Shown here piece by piece: positions 45,241 through 54,303 of a stretch of 64,000 nucleotides of DNA. The DNA lies in the NCBI GenBank assembly GCA_019096155.1, contig JAHCVI010000005.1:754468-818467 (forward strand), given 5' to 3'. A program made the position numbers and the translations under genes. Each line of letters starts with the position of its first letter. Position 1 is the stretch's first letter. The notes under the pieces are model-generated. The model did no database searches. It saw nothing but the letters and a program-made list of their open reading frames with translations, and was not told where the DNA came from. Origin of the DNA: Staphylotrichum longicolle. Its lineage: Eukaryota; Ascomycota; Sordariomycetes; Sordariales; Chaetomiaceae.

Positions 45241-45562
45241 CAAGGTTCGAAGTATGAATATCGAACTGTAGATGAGCTCCAGAGGGTGATAGTTCACACG
45301 ACAGCCCATCTGCATCAAGCTAAATGCGCTTGAGTTTGGGAGAGAACTTTCATTCCTCCGCATCCCCCTTGCCCCCCACACCCCGGGGCCACGAGAGGTG
45401 GCATGGCCGTCTTGAGAAAGGATGTGTGGGAGGTGGTGTGGGCCACGACCAACCCGGGGAGGGTGCCGGTGGTGCGGTTGGGCCTGGCTCGGTGGAGTTA
45501 GCCGATGTGGAGATTTAAATATGTACAGTTTGTCCGCTGCATGTGACTTTTGCACTTCTCAT
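45241..45562. repeat. Dispersed repeat, copy C
   Basis: Matches the first half of copy A (30479-30810), beginning at the same AAGGTTCGAAGTATGAATATC landmark. Confidence 0.7.
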
Positions 45563-47569
45563 GGCGATAGAGAGTGAGATCTGATGACAACACCGGTCTG
45601 GGGCTTAGTCTCTTCACCACTCGCCGAGTAGTGTGTAATCAGGAGTAATGGAATGGAAATCAATCGGGAACACGAACAATGGGTGCCACATATACCGGAA
45701 ACAGTCCGAAGCCGTGGCCAGTCGTGGGCATTTGTGACCATTTTCTGACCCACTTCGTTGCGGCTTGGCTGAGCGGTTGAGGAGCATTCCTGGCATCCGT
45801 TTTTGCTGGTCTCTCCCTGCAGTTTGCATCAACGTTCCCCCAAGGCAGGTACCAGGCAAAAGGCCATCGAACCTACCATGTCGAAGAACCCGCCCATTCT
45901 CAACTTAGCCCACACCTCGGCGTGTAGAAGAGTCGCTGGGGCCAGCCCCTCTGTCCGTTGACGTGTCGCACCGCAACCATACGCCAAGGTTTGAGTGGCT
46001 GACTGCCAGGAATTTGAGTCTTGCGTCGAGGGCGTTCTTGAATACTTTGACATGAACGCATTACCCTGACTCAGCGAGTAGCTCCTAGTTACTCCCCTAT
46101 ATACGTGATCAATTACGTTAGTAATAGTTGCTTGCACCTTGTTCTTTTGCTCTTTACGAGGGATGAGTTGAAAGTGAGGAGCGAGCGGTGATATTAATCA
46201 GAGCCCTCCAGAGTCTGAGTTTTGGACCGCGTAACGGTATGATAATGCTTGTCAGAACGGAACAGAATTCGACATGCAGAGTGTTGGGGCCCGCTGCGGT
46301 GAACGCAGCCCGCATCACTTGGCGGCCCATCAAGGGCGGCACCATCTGCAGCCCGTCCAAAATCCACCCAATCGAGTGGCGCGGACAAGTTCCACTCACG
46401 ATGACCTCTTCCCTCCAATGGTATTATTGGCCAGGTCAACCTGCCATGAACCGTCCCAAAGCCATGGTCGTGGGCGAGCGGCCCGTCCGCCAGCACTCAC
46501 CAATCGATAGGTGCATTTTGAGCATCCCTCCACCCCCTCCCCCAGCTCGCCGCTGCTGTTGAGACCGATGTCAATATGGAACAAAAAAAGGTTGGTATGC
46601 TCGTTAACGCCACCGACTGAGGTGGTTAAGGTAAATCTAATTGGGCCCTGCTGCGCTCGCTCTCTGAGGCACAGCGGCCGCCAGTTCCGTCAAGTTTTCT
46701 CACGATTCGTGCGGGAATGTGCACTGCAGGCTTGGCCCTCCCGGGTGGGTCTGATTTGAGGCGACTTGCAGCATGCACGTGTCAAAGTCGTGCGATGTGA
46801 CAGTCCGTGACCCCGCCCGACTTGCGCAATCACCAGCGAGATAAAATTGAAAGGACAGTTCCGAGTTACCCCCTCCTGAGGAGATCAGATGCACCCGTCT
46901 ATCCCACTGGCGCGGTACTCAAACACAGTCGGGCGACGTAAGGAATCAGCGAATGTTCAGGGACAGGAATAGCCCACCACATTGACCTCAGCAGGCCCAG
47001 GGGTCGGTTTATACAACTTTGAGAAGTCCCAGCCGTCCCGCCTTCTCTCTCGCTCGCCTCGTCAAATTTAGGCTCTTCAGCAATTGGGGAATGTTTGGAG
47101 AGCTCAGCAGGATTCAACAGACCCATTTACCCCTCGACGGCTTGCAGATGCAGAAAGCTATTTCTAGAAACGTGCGCCTTGCCCAGACGACGCGCCAATG
47201 ATCGATCGGGACCGGGAACCGTTGAGGTAAGCGCGGGAGCCAGCGACAGGCCGAGAGGTACGCCACAAGATAAGAGCACGCACACCTTGACGCCCCCCTA
47301 GAGATGCAACTCATCGGAAAAGAACCTGGGATCTCTTTTCTTCCTTCCGTTCATCCCGCGCCGTAGCTACAAGCCAATGCCACTTACCAATCTAAGGACG
47401 CCCGACGTCCCCGGGAGCGCCTCAAAAGGAGATAAAGCACCCCGGAAGGGACCCAGTATTTGTTTACTGTTCCACCACTTTTGCAACCCAACTGACGCCT
47501 ATTGCTTCGGGTAGGCGTCCAGGCCAATATCTGGAACCCAGCCATCAGTCAAATCAGGTACAGCCCACT
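45563..47569. other. No gene seen
   Basis: Two kilobases with only short open frames and no recognised domain. 47480-47569 precedes the Cys-rich gene and would hold its promoter. Confidence 0.45.
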
Positions 47570-48187
47570 ATGTGCCACGGACATCCTCATCGCCACTCTT
47601 GCGGCCACCAGTCTGTGATATGGCACTACTGCTCGTCAGCACTCATGGACTTGGACGAAACGCCATGTTCCAAGATCACGTTTGCCGCGTCACAGCCCTC
47701 AACCGCAAACTGCCCATTAGCAAACTGTGACTTTCGCAATGCAGGAGGCGGTGAATGGACATGTTGCCAATGCAAGGGGCAGAATAATAGCGGCTGGTGC
47801 ATGAACATGTCCCCCAATCCGAAATGGGAGAGGAACTCTGTCACCAATGAGTGGGAGTGGATCGATAAGTGCGATCATGGGTGCTGTCGCAGTTGCATCA
47901 AAGACTGTAAGTCTAACGACGTAGGCGAACGGGCCATTAGCCACCGCCTCTTCCAGTTTCCAATTGGCAAGCTTTCTGACATAGCTGCAGTTTTAGTTAG
48001 CGCTGGCGAATACCGTCAAGATGTGGACAAGGTCCTTAACTCAGAGCTTGGTCCCCTCATGTCAGGATTTCTCATTTTCGGGAAACATACGTTGGAGGCG
48101 TGGCAGAGCTTGAGGCAGCCTCCGTTATTTGTTGTGCTGTTCCCTCCAACGGGGTGGCACATAGTGTGTTGGCCAGTCTGCCTCTGA
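47570..48187 (+). CDS. Cys/His-rich hypothetical protein
   Basis: ATG at 47570 opens a 205-codon frame. The first 120 residues carry paired Cys and His: MCHGHPHRHSCGHQ, WHYC, CPLANCDF, TCCQCKG, CDHGCCRSC. This spacing suggests several zinc sites. There is no signal peptide or membrane segment, so it is cytosolic or nuclear. The C-terminal 80 residues look less constrained and overlap a minus-strand frame (48072-48416), so the true stop may differ or an intron may exist. I believe this small Cys-rich family is widespread in sordariomycetes, but no function is known to me. Confidence 0.55.
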   Translation: MCHGHPHRHSCGHQSVIWHYCSSALMDLDETPCSKITFAASQPSTANCPLANCDFRNAGGGEWTCCQCKGQNNSGWCMNMSPNPKWERNSVTNEWEWIDKCDHGCCRSCIKDCKSNDVGERAISHRLFQFPIGKLSDIAAVLVSAGEYRQDVDKVLNSELGPLMSGFLIFGKHTLEAWQSLRQPPLFVVLFPPTGWHIVCWPVCL

Positions 48188-48416
48188 TCTCTTTCCATGG
48201 CGCGTCGTTAAGCAGTCGCTCCCGGTACCTCGGCATAAGGACTGAAATGTTGAAAATTAATGCGACGAGCACTTGAGTGGGCGTTGAAAGGAGCAATGGG
48301 TTCGAACATGGTGGTTCAACCATAGCATCCTTCAAGCCTGTCAGCCACTTTGTGATCGCCTCGCTCCCGGCAGGAGTGTACGTCTTGGTAGTGAACTCCG
48401 CTAGTCTCTCCTCCAA
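48072..48416 (-). CDS. Unrecognised minus-strand ORF
   Basis: 114 codons with coherent composition (TYTPAGSEAITKWLTGLKD, VALIFNISVLMPRYRERL). It overlaps the 3' part of the Cys-rich ORF on the other strand; one of the two is likely a shadow or a fragment. Confidence 0.3.
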   Translation of the reverse strand: MEERLAEFTTKTYTPAGSEAITKWLTGLKDAMVEPPCSNPLLLSTPTQVLVALIFNISVLMPRYRERLLNDAPWKEIRGRLANTLCATPLEGTAQQITEAASSSATPPTYVSRK

Positions 48417-48526
48417 AGCCCCGAATCTCAGAGATCGTCATCCGCGTCGCCCAGCTCGTGGGACTCATTATCTTGCTCTTCCTTTCTTTATTCTTCTTCT
48501 TGATTGTACACCCATTCATCTTACTA

Positions 48527-48573
48527 ACGTGCTTGATAAGCGAGCGCCCCGGATAAGCGAGCGCCTCACTTTT
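48527..48573 (+). repeat. TIR of element 1, left
   Basis: Starts ACGTGCTTGATAAGCGAG. GCGA cores are at positions 14-17 and 31-34. Confidence 0.95.
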
Positions 48574-48615
48574 ACCTGCCCTACAACAACTATCCTCAAT
48601 TACTATACCACAACA

Positions 48616-50289
48616 CTAGGAACTAACTATAATTACATTAGAAACAGCTGAATCAGATGCTTCCACAGCCTCCTGGCAGGTGCGGGCATTATGGCCAGGC
48701 TTGCCACATACACCACAGCACCGAACCTTCGTACGACCCCCCCCTGCACCACTACCCTCTGGCTGCGTTTCTTGCACTCCCTCCTCACCTATAGCCTTCT
48801 GATCTAGTAGATCATGTGCATCCTGTACAGCAAGTGATCCCCCAAGTCGTATACGTCTTCTTTTGGCTCTACGGCGCTTGCTTAGTGCCTCGTTGGCCTT
48901 GCGGAGCGAAGAGACCTCTGCCTGTAGGAGGGCCACCTGGTGCATCACAGCCATCGTACCTTTGGCAAGCTGGTCTACAGCAGCCAACATCGAAGTCGGG
49001 GAGCTATTTTGATGGTTGGCAATGCGAGTCTTGATGAGCGTTGACTGCGAGTTGGCTTCTCGGGGGTTGTGTGGCGTCTGGAATACCCAAGGTTGTGGTG
49101 TGCCGGCCCGCGAGTTTAGAGGTGTTGGCGTGCGAAGCTTGACGTCTAGCTTAGAAAGCACCCTCTCTGGATCGTACGGTACTAGTCCAGCACCTGCAAA
49201 GCCACCTTGTATGTTCTTCTCTGTCATCGAGGCAAAGAAGGCCTCGCGGAAGGCATAGAGAAACTCGATCTTGCTGACGTGGTTGATATGCATGCGCATC
49301 AAGTCCTCAATCTGGCGACCGTACGCCTGCTTTAGTGGTCCAAAGCAGCCAATATCGAGTGGCTGGAGGAGGTGTGAAGAATGCGGAGGCATGCAAAGCG
49401 TGATAATGTTGTTCTGCTGGCAGTAGAGCTCGAATTCGGTCGAGTGGTGGCTTTCGTGGCCGTCGAGGATCAACAACCGGTATTTGCCTTTCGTACGAGG
49501 CGCTGTATAGAAGTCGAAGTGCTTGATCCAATCAAGGCCTACCGCATTGGTAGTCCAGCCATTCTCGGTAGTTGCGATACGCCAGTCGGCTGGGAGGTTG
49601 CACTCGGTGTACCAGTTGGCGAGGTGGTGCTGCGCGGCTAAGATAATAAATGGAGGAATAGCCCAGCCGAGGGCATTGACTCCCTGAATTACCGTTGCCC
49701 ATTCGCGGTTGCCAGGCTGAGCTAGTTTTGCCTTGCCACGGCCATCTGAGGTTGTGACCACCATGCCCGCGAAGATGATACCCATCATGAACCCGGTCTC
49801 ATCGAAGTTATAGACATCGTCATCCACGATACCGTACTTGGCCTTGACGTTTCGTACGAGGGCAAACCACTCGCCAATGACCTTGGGATCTTCGCATTTA
49901 GCCCTCTGGTAGTCGTATCTACGCGTATAACGCGTACGGAGCTCTGGTTGGCGTTTGACGAAGTTGTGTGCCCAGCGTTTGCCGACAGGGGGTGCGCCGC
50001 GTTCGCGCCGCAGTTGGTTGGCCATATCTTCCACACCACACAACCTAGGAGGAAATGCGCGGGTATATAGCTCAATCACATACTGAACTATTGCCTTCTC
50101 CTCTAGATCCGTTAGACCACGTGAGTTGGCTGGAATATCGCGTCGCGCAGGTATATTGGCAAGTCGACGACGGATAGTTCGGCTCGCAACGTTGTAAATC
50201 TTTGCTGCGGATCGTATACTTAGTTTCGGGTCATTCCGAATAGCTTCAACGGCTAGGATTACCCTAGCTTCCTTTAAAGTAGGAGGCAT
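48616..50289 (-). CDS. Fot1/pogo-like transposase
   Basis: 557 residues starting MPPTLKEARVILAVEAIRND. N-terminal psq-type helix-turn-helix (ARVILAVEAIR..LSIRSAAKIYNV), CENP-B/Tc5-type second HTH (DLEEKAIVQYVIELYTRAF), then the DDE_1 domain with three catalytic Asp in YNFDETGF, LLILDGHESHH and LQPLDIGCF. A basic coiled segment (KANEALSKRRRAKRRRI) probably gives nuclear import, and a C-terminal CCHC knuckle (CGVCGKPGHNARTC) may bind nucleic acid. It binds the TIR repeats, cuts and joins at TA. The frame has no stop or shift, unlike its neighbour at 50.4-52.3 kb. Confidence 0.93.
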   Translation of the reverse strand: MPPTLKEARVILAVEAIRNDPKLSIRSAAKIYNVASRTIRRRLANIPARRDIPANSRGLTDLEEKAIVQYVIELYTRAFPPRLCGVEDMANQLRRERGAPPVGKRWAHNFVKRQPELRTRYTRRYDYQRAKCEDPKVIGEWFALVRNVKAKYGIVDDDVYNFDETGFMMGIIFAGMVVTTSDGRGKAKLAQPGNREWATVIQGVNALGWAIPPFIILAAQHHLANWYTECNLPADWRIATTENGWTTNAVGLDWIKHFDFYTAPRTKGKYRLLILDGHESHHSTEFELYCQQNNIITLCMPPHSSHLLQPLDIGCFGPLKQAYGRQIEDLMRMHINHVSKIEFLYAFREAFFASMTEKNIQGGFAGAGLVPYDPERVLSKLDVKLRTPTPLNSRAGTPQPWVFQTPHNPREANSQSTLIKTRIANHQNSSPTSMLAAVDQLAKGTMAVMHQVALLQAEVSSLRKANEALSKRRRAKRRRIRLGGSLAVQDAHDLLDQKAIGEEGVQETQPEGSGAGGGRTKVRCCGVCGKPGHNARTCQEAVEASDSAVSNVIIVSS

Positions 50290-50341
50290 GTTAGGTCAAT
50301 GAGAAAATTGATATTGAGTATAGAGGTAACGCGTCGCGTGG

Positions 50342-50388
50342 AAAAGTGAGGCGCTCGCTTATCCGGGGCGCTCGCTTATCAAGCACGT
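50342..50388 (-). repeat. TIR of element 1, right
   Basis: Exact inverted copy of 48527-48573. Confidence 0.95.
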
Positions 50389-50392
50389 TATA

Positions 50393-50435
50393 ACGTGGTC
50401 CACATGCGAAAGTCCCACACGGGCGAAAGTCCCAC
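50393..50435 (+). repeat. TIR of element 2, left
   Basis: Starts ACGTGGTCCACATGCGAAAG; GCGA at positions 14-17 and 31-34. Confidence 0.93.
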
Positions 50436-50533
50436 GAAATCATACCATCGCAACAAAAACCACATTAATTCTACTTAGCTAGCTCAAAACAAATAAAACT
50501 ACTCGGAATCGTCTTCCTCAGACGTTTCTACAA

Positions 50534-52154
50534 CTATCTGACATGTACGCGCATTGTGGCCTGGTTCGCCGCAGTTGCCACAACGCCGCGCACGCGTCTC
50601 GACCCTTGGCTTCCGACCACTACCCGCCTGTGTTTCCTCCTTGATCTGCACCTCAACGTCTCTCTCTCCCTGTAAATCCTGTGCGTTCTGTACAGAAAGC
50701 GATCCTCTCCTTTTCGGAGCCGTTGTTTCTTAGCTCTCCGACGCTTGCTAAGTGCCTCATTTGCTGCTCGGAGGCTCTGGATCTCTGCCTTCAACAATGC
50801 CAACTGATGTATGACCCTAGACGTCCCTTTCGCAAACATATCGACCGCCCTTAAAATCTCAGTTGGAGAGCTATTTTGATGCCGAGCAATTCGATTCTTA
50901 ATGAGGGTGGACTGCGAGGAGGCTTCGATTGGTTGTTCGGGGTCTTGGAAACCCAGGCGTGCGCACTACCGGGCCGCGAGTTCGAGGGCGTTGGCGTCTT
51001 TAGACGGATGTCGAGCTGGGAGATCACCTTCTCGGGGTCAAAAGGAACAATTCCAGCACCTCGAAAACCTCCTTGAATATTTTCGGGGGTTAGGGCGGCC
51101 TGGAAAGCAGCGTAGAACGCGGGGAAGAAGTCCTCCTTGGTGATGTGGGTAATAGTTGCCCGTATCATCCCCTCGATCTGCTTGCCGTATGCCGTCTTGA
51201 GCGGGCTAAAACATCCAACATCGAGCGGCTGGAGAATGTGAGACGAGTGGGGAGGTATGCAGAGCGTAATGATATTGTTCTCCTTGCAGTAGAGCTCGAA
51301 GTCGGTCGAGTGGTGGCTGTCGTGGCCGTCGAGGATAAGGAGGCGATGAACCCTGACTATTCGAGCTTTGGTATGCTTGTCGAAGTGCTGAATCCATTCT
51401 AGGCTCTCTCGTTGGTTGTCCAACCGTTTTCGGATGTCGCAATGACCCAGTCGTTCGGCAATGGGCTGTTCTCGTACCAAGAGGAGAGGTGATACCTGCC
51501 CTTGACGATGATAAACGGCGGGATCGCCCAGCCAGTCGCATTGACGCCCTGAATCACCGTTGCCCATTCACGATTGCCAGGCTGCTTCAACTTTGCCCTG
51601 CCACGCCGTTCGGAGCTTGTAACAACCATTGCAGTCGAGATGACGCCCATCTGAAACCCGGTCTCGTCGAAGTTGTAGATGTCGGCCTCCTGGATGCCGT
51701 ACTTCGCGATTGTGTTCCGCACAAGCGCAAACCAACCGCGAATAATCTCCGGATCTTCGCATTGGGCCCTCTGGTAGTCGTATTTCCGATTGAAACGCGT
51801 GGTGAGCTCCGGGTGCCGTTTGACGAAGGTTGAAGCCCAATTGACTCCGACGCGTCGCGTGTCGCGTTCGGCAAGTAGTCGGTTGGCCATATCTTCCACA
51901 CTAGACAAGCGGGGAGGAAATCCTTTAGAATCTAGGTCGAGGATATACTGAACAATGACCGATTCCTCTAGGTCAGTTAGTTTCCGTGAGTTGGCTGGAA
52001 TGTCGCGTCGCGATTGCTGACCGCGTCGACGTCGACTGAGCTTCTCGTGATTAACGGAATAGATCTTTGCTGCAGCTCTTAGGCTTAGCTTTGGGTCATT
52101 TTCTATTGCCTGGAGGGCCAAGTGCACTCGGGTTTCGTCGTTTTGTTGAGGCAT
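50534..52154 (-). pseudogene. Fot1/pogo-like transposase, frameshifted
   Basis: ATG at 52154 (MPQQNDETRVHLALQAIEND). Same domain order and length as the transposase of element 1, which it resembles closely by eye (YNFDETGFQMG, NREWATVIQGVNATGWAIPP, LLILDGHDSHH, LQPLDVGCF). Frame breaks fall near 51410 (after ENGWTTNE), 50930, 50845 and 50705. The CCHC knuckle survives in another frame. Non-functional as read, though it could be mobilised in trans. Confidence 0.9.
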
Positions 52155-52210
52155 ATTCGCGTTGCAAAGGAAAGCCCAAAAGAAGGTAGAAGACGTGGAG
52201 GTGCAATGTT

Positions 52211-52253
52211 GTGGGACTTTCGCCCGTGTGGGACTTTCGCATGTGGACTACGT
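52211..52253 (-). repeat. TIR of element 2, right
   Basis: Inverted copy of 50393-50435 with A for G at position 5. Confidence 0.93.
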
Positions 52254-52290
52254 TATCAATGAACAGTAATATTTATAAAGTAGGTGGATA

Positions 52291-52335
52291 ACGTGTTTTA
52301 TAAGCGGGCCGATTATGTAAGCGAGCCGATAGCTT
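52291..52335 (+). repeat. Solo TIR of a related element
   Basis: TA then ACGTGTTTTATAAGCGGG; TAAGCGGGCCGAT (52301-52313) and TAAGCGAGCCGAT (52318-52330) are 17 bp apart, matching the positions in elements 1 and 2. No partner end was found in the window. It runs into an LTR remnant. Confidence 0.7.
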
Positions 52336-52361
52336 TCTCCCACCCTACAAACAGTATGGTG

Positions 52362-52466
52362 ACGGTCTCAGGAGTGTATTGCAACTATCTGATGCCGACT
52401 CTACGAGTACAGCTAAGCTTAGAGAAAGAACAGAACAAGAGAACGGCCTGCTCGGCGCGAGCTTCT
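52362..52466 (-). repeat. Diverged chromovirus LTR end
   Basis: ATTGCAACTATCTGATG, CTCTACGAGTACAGCTAAGCTT and following AGAAAG-rich sequence match, inverted, the last 65-100 bp of the chromovirus LTR at 21890-21962 with about 15-20% differences. It is an older insertion of the same family. Confidence 0.7.
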
Positions 52467-52609
52467 TCTTCAAAAGGGGCGAGGGCGACCGTGGCAAAGC
52501 CACCCTGGTCTTCCCTAGAATTGCCAGTCAGATTGCGCGCAAAATCCGGGCCTTGGAGCCTTACGTCAAAAACGCTCTCGATACGGATACCAGGTAGCTA
52601 TTGGATTTG

Positions 52610-53062
52610 TTATTGCTTTTCTTGCCCGGGACGCCGGGGCCGCTGGTCCGCACCCTTCTCCAGCAGCAGCTGGACGATCTCCTTGTGGCCTCCAAGGGAA
52701 GCGGCCTGGAGAGCGTTGCCATAAAAGCCACCCTGTGTGTCGACCTCTGCATACTTCTCCAGCAGCAGCTGGACGACTTCCTTGTGGCCTCCAAAGGAAG
52801 AGGCCTGGAGAGCATTGCCATACCGGCCACCTTGTGCCTGGACATCTGTGCCCTCTTCGAACAGCATCCGTGTGGTAGACTTGAGCCCCTTGAGCGCCGT
52901 GAGATGAAGCGGACATGCGGGATTAGGGTCTGGGAAATTTGCCCGAGGCTGGTCAGGGTTGAATAGACGACTCCAGCTTGTAAATGCAGCGTAGTCTTTG
53001 AAGAAATCGATGACAGTCACTGCTACATCATCCACATTATCTACGGTTTTGGCGTGGTCCAT
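52610..53062 (-). CDS. Ankyrin-repeat protein, C-terminal piece of an NLR
   Basis: An open frame of 150 codons with three ankyrin units (CPLHLTALKGLKSTTRMLFE; GNALQASSFGGHKEVVQLLL; GNALQAASLGGHKEIVQLLL). The last two are nearly identical, as in recently amplified NLR repeats. It lies 40 bp downstream of a TPR-type NLR remnant on the same strand. It may be an independent short gene or a detached ankyrin tail. Confidence 0.6.
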   Translation of the reverse strand: MDHAKTVDNVDDVAVTVIDFFKDYAAFTSWSRLFNPDQPRANFPDPNPACPLHLTALKGLKSTTRMLFEEGTDVQAQGGRYGNALQASSFGGHKEVVQLLLEKYAEVDTQGGFYGNALQAASLGGHKEIVQLLLEKGADQRPRRPGQEKQ

Positions 53063-53102
53063 TCAATATTGTGCCGAGTACCGTGCCAGTGGGAATTGCG
53101 CC

Positions 53103-54250
53103 CTAACGTCGTTGTCTGGCTCTGCCGTCGTTAGACAAGAAAGGTAAGCTATGCAGCATCGTGTTATGCAACTCCTCGCGTCTGGTTAACGCCAGGTTGC
53201 CCATGATGGCCAGCGTGTCTGGGTGGTCAGGCCCAAGCTTGGTCTGGCAAGTCTCTATTACCTGCACCTGCAGCTTCTCGGCCTCCTCCAACCGGCCCCA
53301 ATTCATGTATGTCGATGCCAGGTTACCCATCAACCTCAGTGTATGTCGGTGGTCGGCCCCGAGCTTGGTTTCACTCGTCTCCATCACCTGCACAAACAAC
53401 TTCTCGGCCTGCTCCCACCGACTCCGATTCATGTATGAAGATGCCAGGTTGCCTATGCTGATCAGTGTGTGTGGATGGTCGGTCCCCAACTTCGTCTTGC
53501 AAGTCTCCATCACCTGCAGAAACAGCTTCCCAGCCTCCTCCCACCGGCCTCGGTCCAAAAGGACCGTGGCAAATAGTGATATACTTGCTAGAGTCTCCAT
53601 GCCCTCCACACCCAGCTTCTTTTCGCGGACCTTCCACGCCTTGCCCAGCATCTGCTGTGCAACCTCGTATCTCCCTTGCGACCATGCATACCAACCCATT
53701 ATAAAAGAGTCGCCCATGTTTCGACATTCTCTTCACTAGGCCTATAACCGAGGACTACTTGAACGTGTGCGAAAAATTCCGACACATCGCCCAGTTCTCG
53801 TACTCCCCGGTTGGAAATGACGCCGCCACTCGCTCGATGCACTGCTGCTTGAACGTCTCCACCTCCCCAAACGCTTCCAGCCACCTCCTTGTCGACAGCT
53901 GTACGAGTCCGTGCATCTCAAACTGGTCCCCTGACTCGTCCGTGACGATGAGACAATAGTCTCTTAGCATTGCTATATCGTCTTCGAATCCGCTGTCTGC
54001 ACCGTCTGCATTGTCTTCTGCGCCACCATCTGTGTCACCCCCTGTAGCATTGTTCATGTTGTCCGACTCCCTGTCTGCGTCGTTGCGCTTACGCTGGACT
54101 ATGCCCGCCGTGATGTCGTGGAAAAGCTTCTTGACCTTTCCCCGTCTCCAGGGCACCGATGGCTTGCTTTTCGACTTCGAAATCGAACGAGAAGCCTCGT
54201 CTAGATCTTTCGCTCGCATCGCGTTCTTGGCGATTCTAGAAGAGTTCAGA
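53103..54250 (-). pseudogene. NB-ARC/TPR NLR, N-terminus lost, frameshifted
   Basis: The minus strand reads the end of an NB-ARC winged-helix region (LRDYCLIVTDESGDQFEMHG, VQLSTRRWLEAFGEVETF, RVAASFPTGEYENWA), then VVLGYRPSEENVETWATLL in another frame (53699-53770), then tetratricopeptide units of the kinesin-light-chain type (ETCKTKLGTDHPHTLISIGN; ETSETKLGADHRHTLRLMGN; ETCQTKLGPDHPDTLAIMGN). Shifts occur at TTTTT near 53780 and near 53700. The P-loop part is missing beyond about 54250. Such NLRs trigger fungal cell death on recognising non-self. Confidence 0.75.
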
Positions 54251-54303
54251 ATCTACCCAGGAATGCCTTGTCGCTCGAAAAAGCTCATAAGCGACAAGAG
54301 ATT

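Larger units (their letters stand above)
48527..50388 (-). mobile_element. Fot1/pogo-family DNA transposon, apparently intact
   Basis: 1862 bp with perfect 47-bp terminal inverted repeats (48527-48573 and 50342-50388) and TA at both flanks (48525-48526, 50389-50390). Each TIR holds two direct copies of GATAAGCGAGCGCC 17 bp apart. It contains one uninterrupted transposase gene. Identical TIRs and an open frame suggest recent movement and possible activity. Confidence 0.93.
50393..52253 (-). mobile_element. Second Fot1/pogo transposon, decayed, abutting the first
   Basis: 1861 bp; TIRs at 50393-50435 and 52211-52253 (43 bp, one mismatch at position 5), each with two copies of GCGAAAGTCCCAC 17 bp apart. 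TA flanks at 50391-50392 and 52254-52255. The left TA touches the right TA of element 1, so the two elements stand head to tail over a TATA site. Confidence 0.92.

Noticed and set aside
30470..45260. tRNA-like GGTTCGAA at 30482 and 45244
   Set aside because: No acceptor stem, D-arm or anticodon arm around it; both are part of the dispersed repeat.
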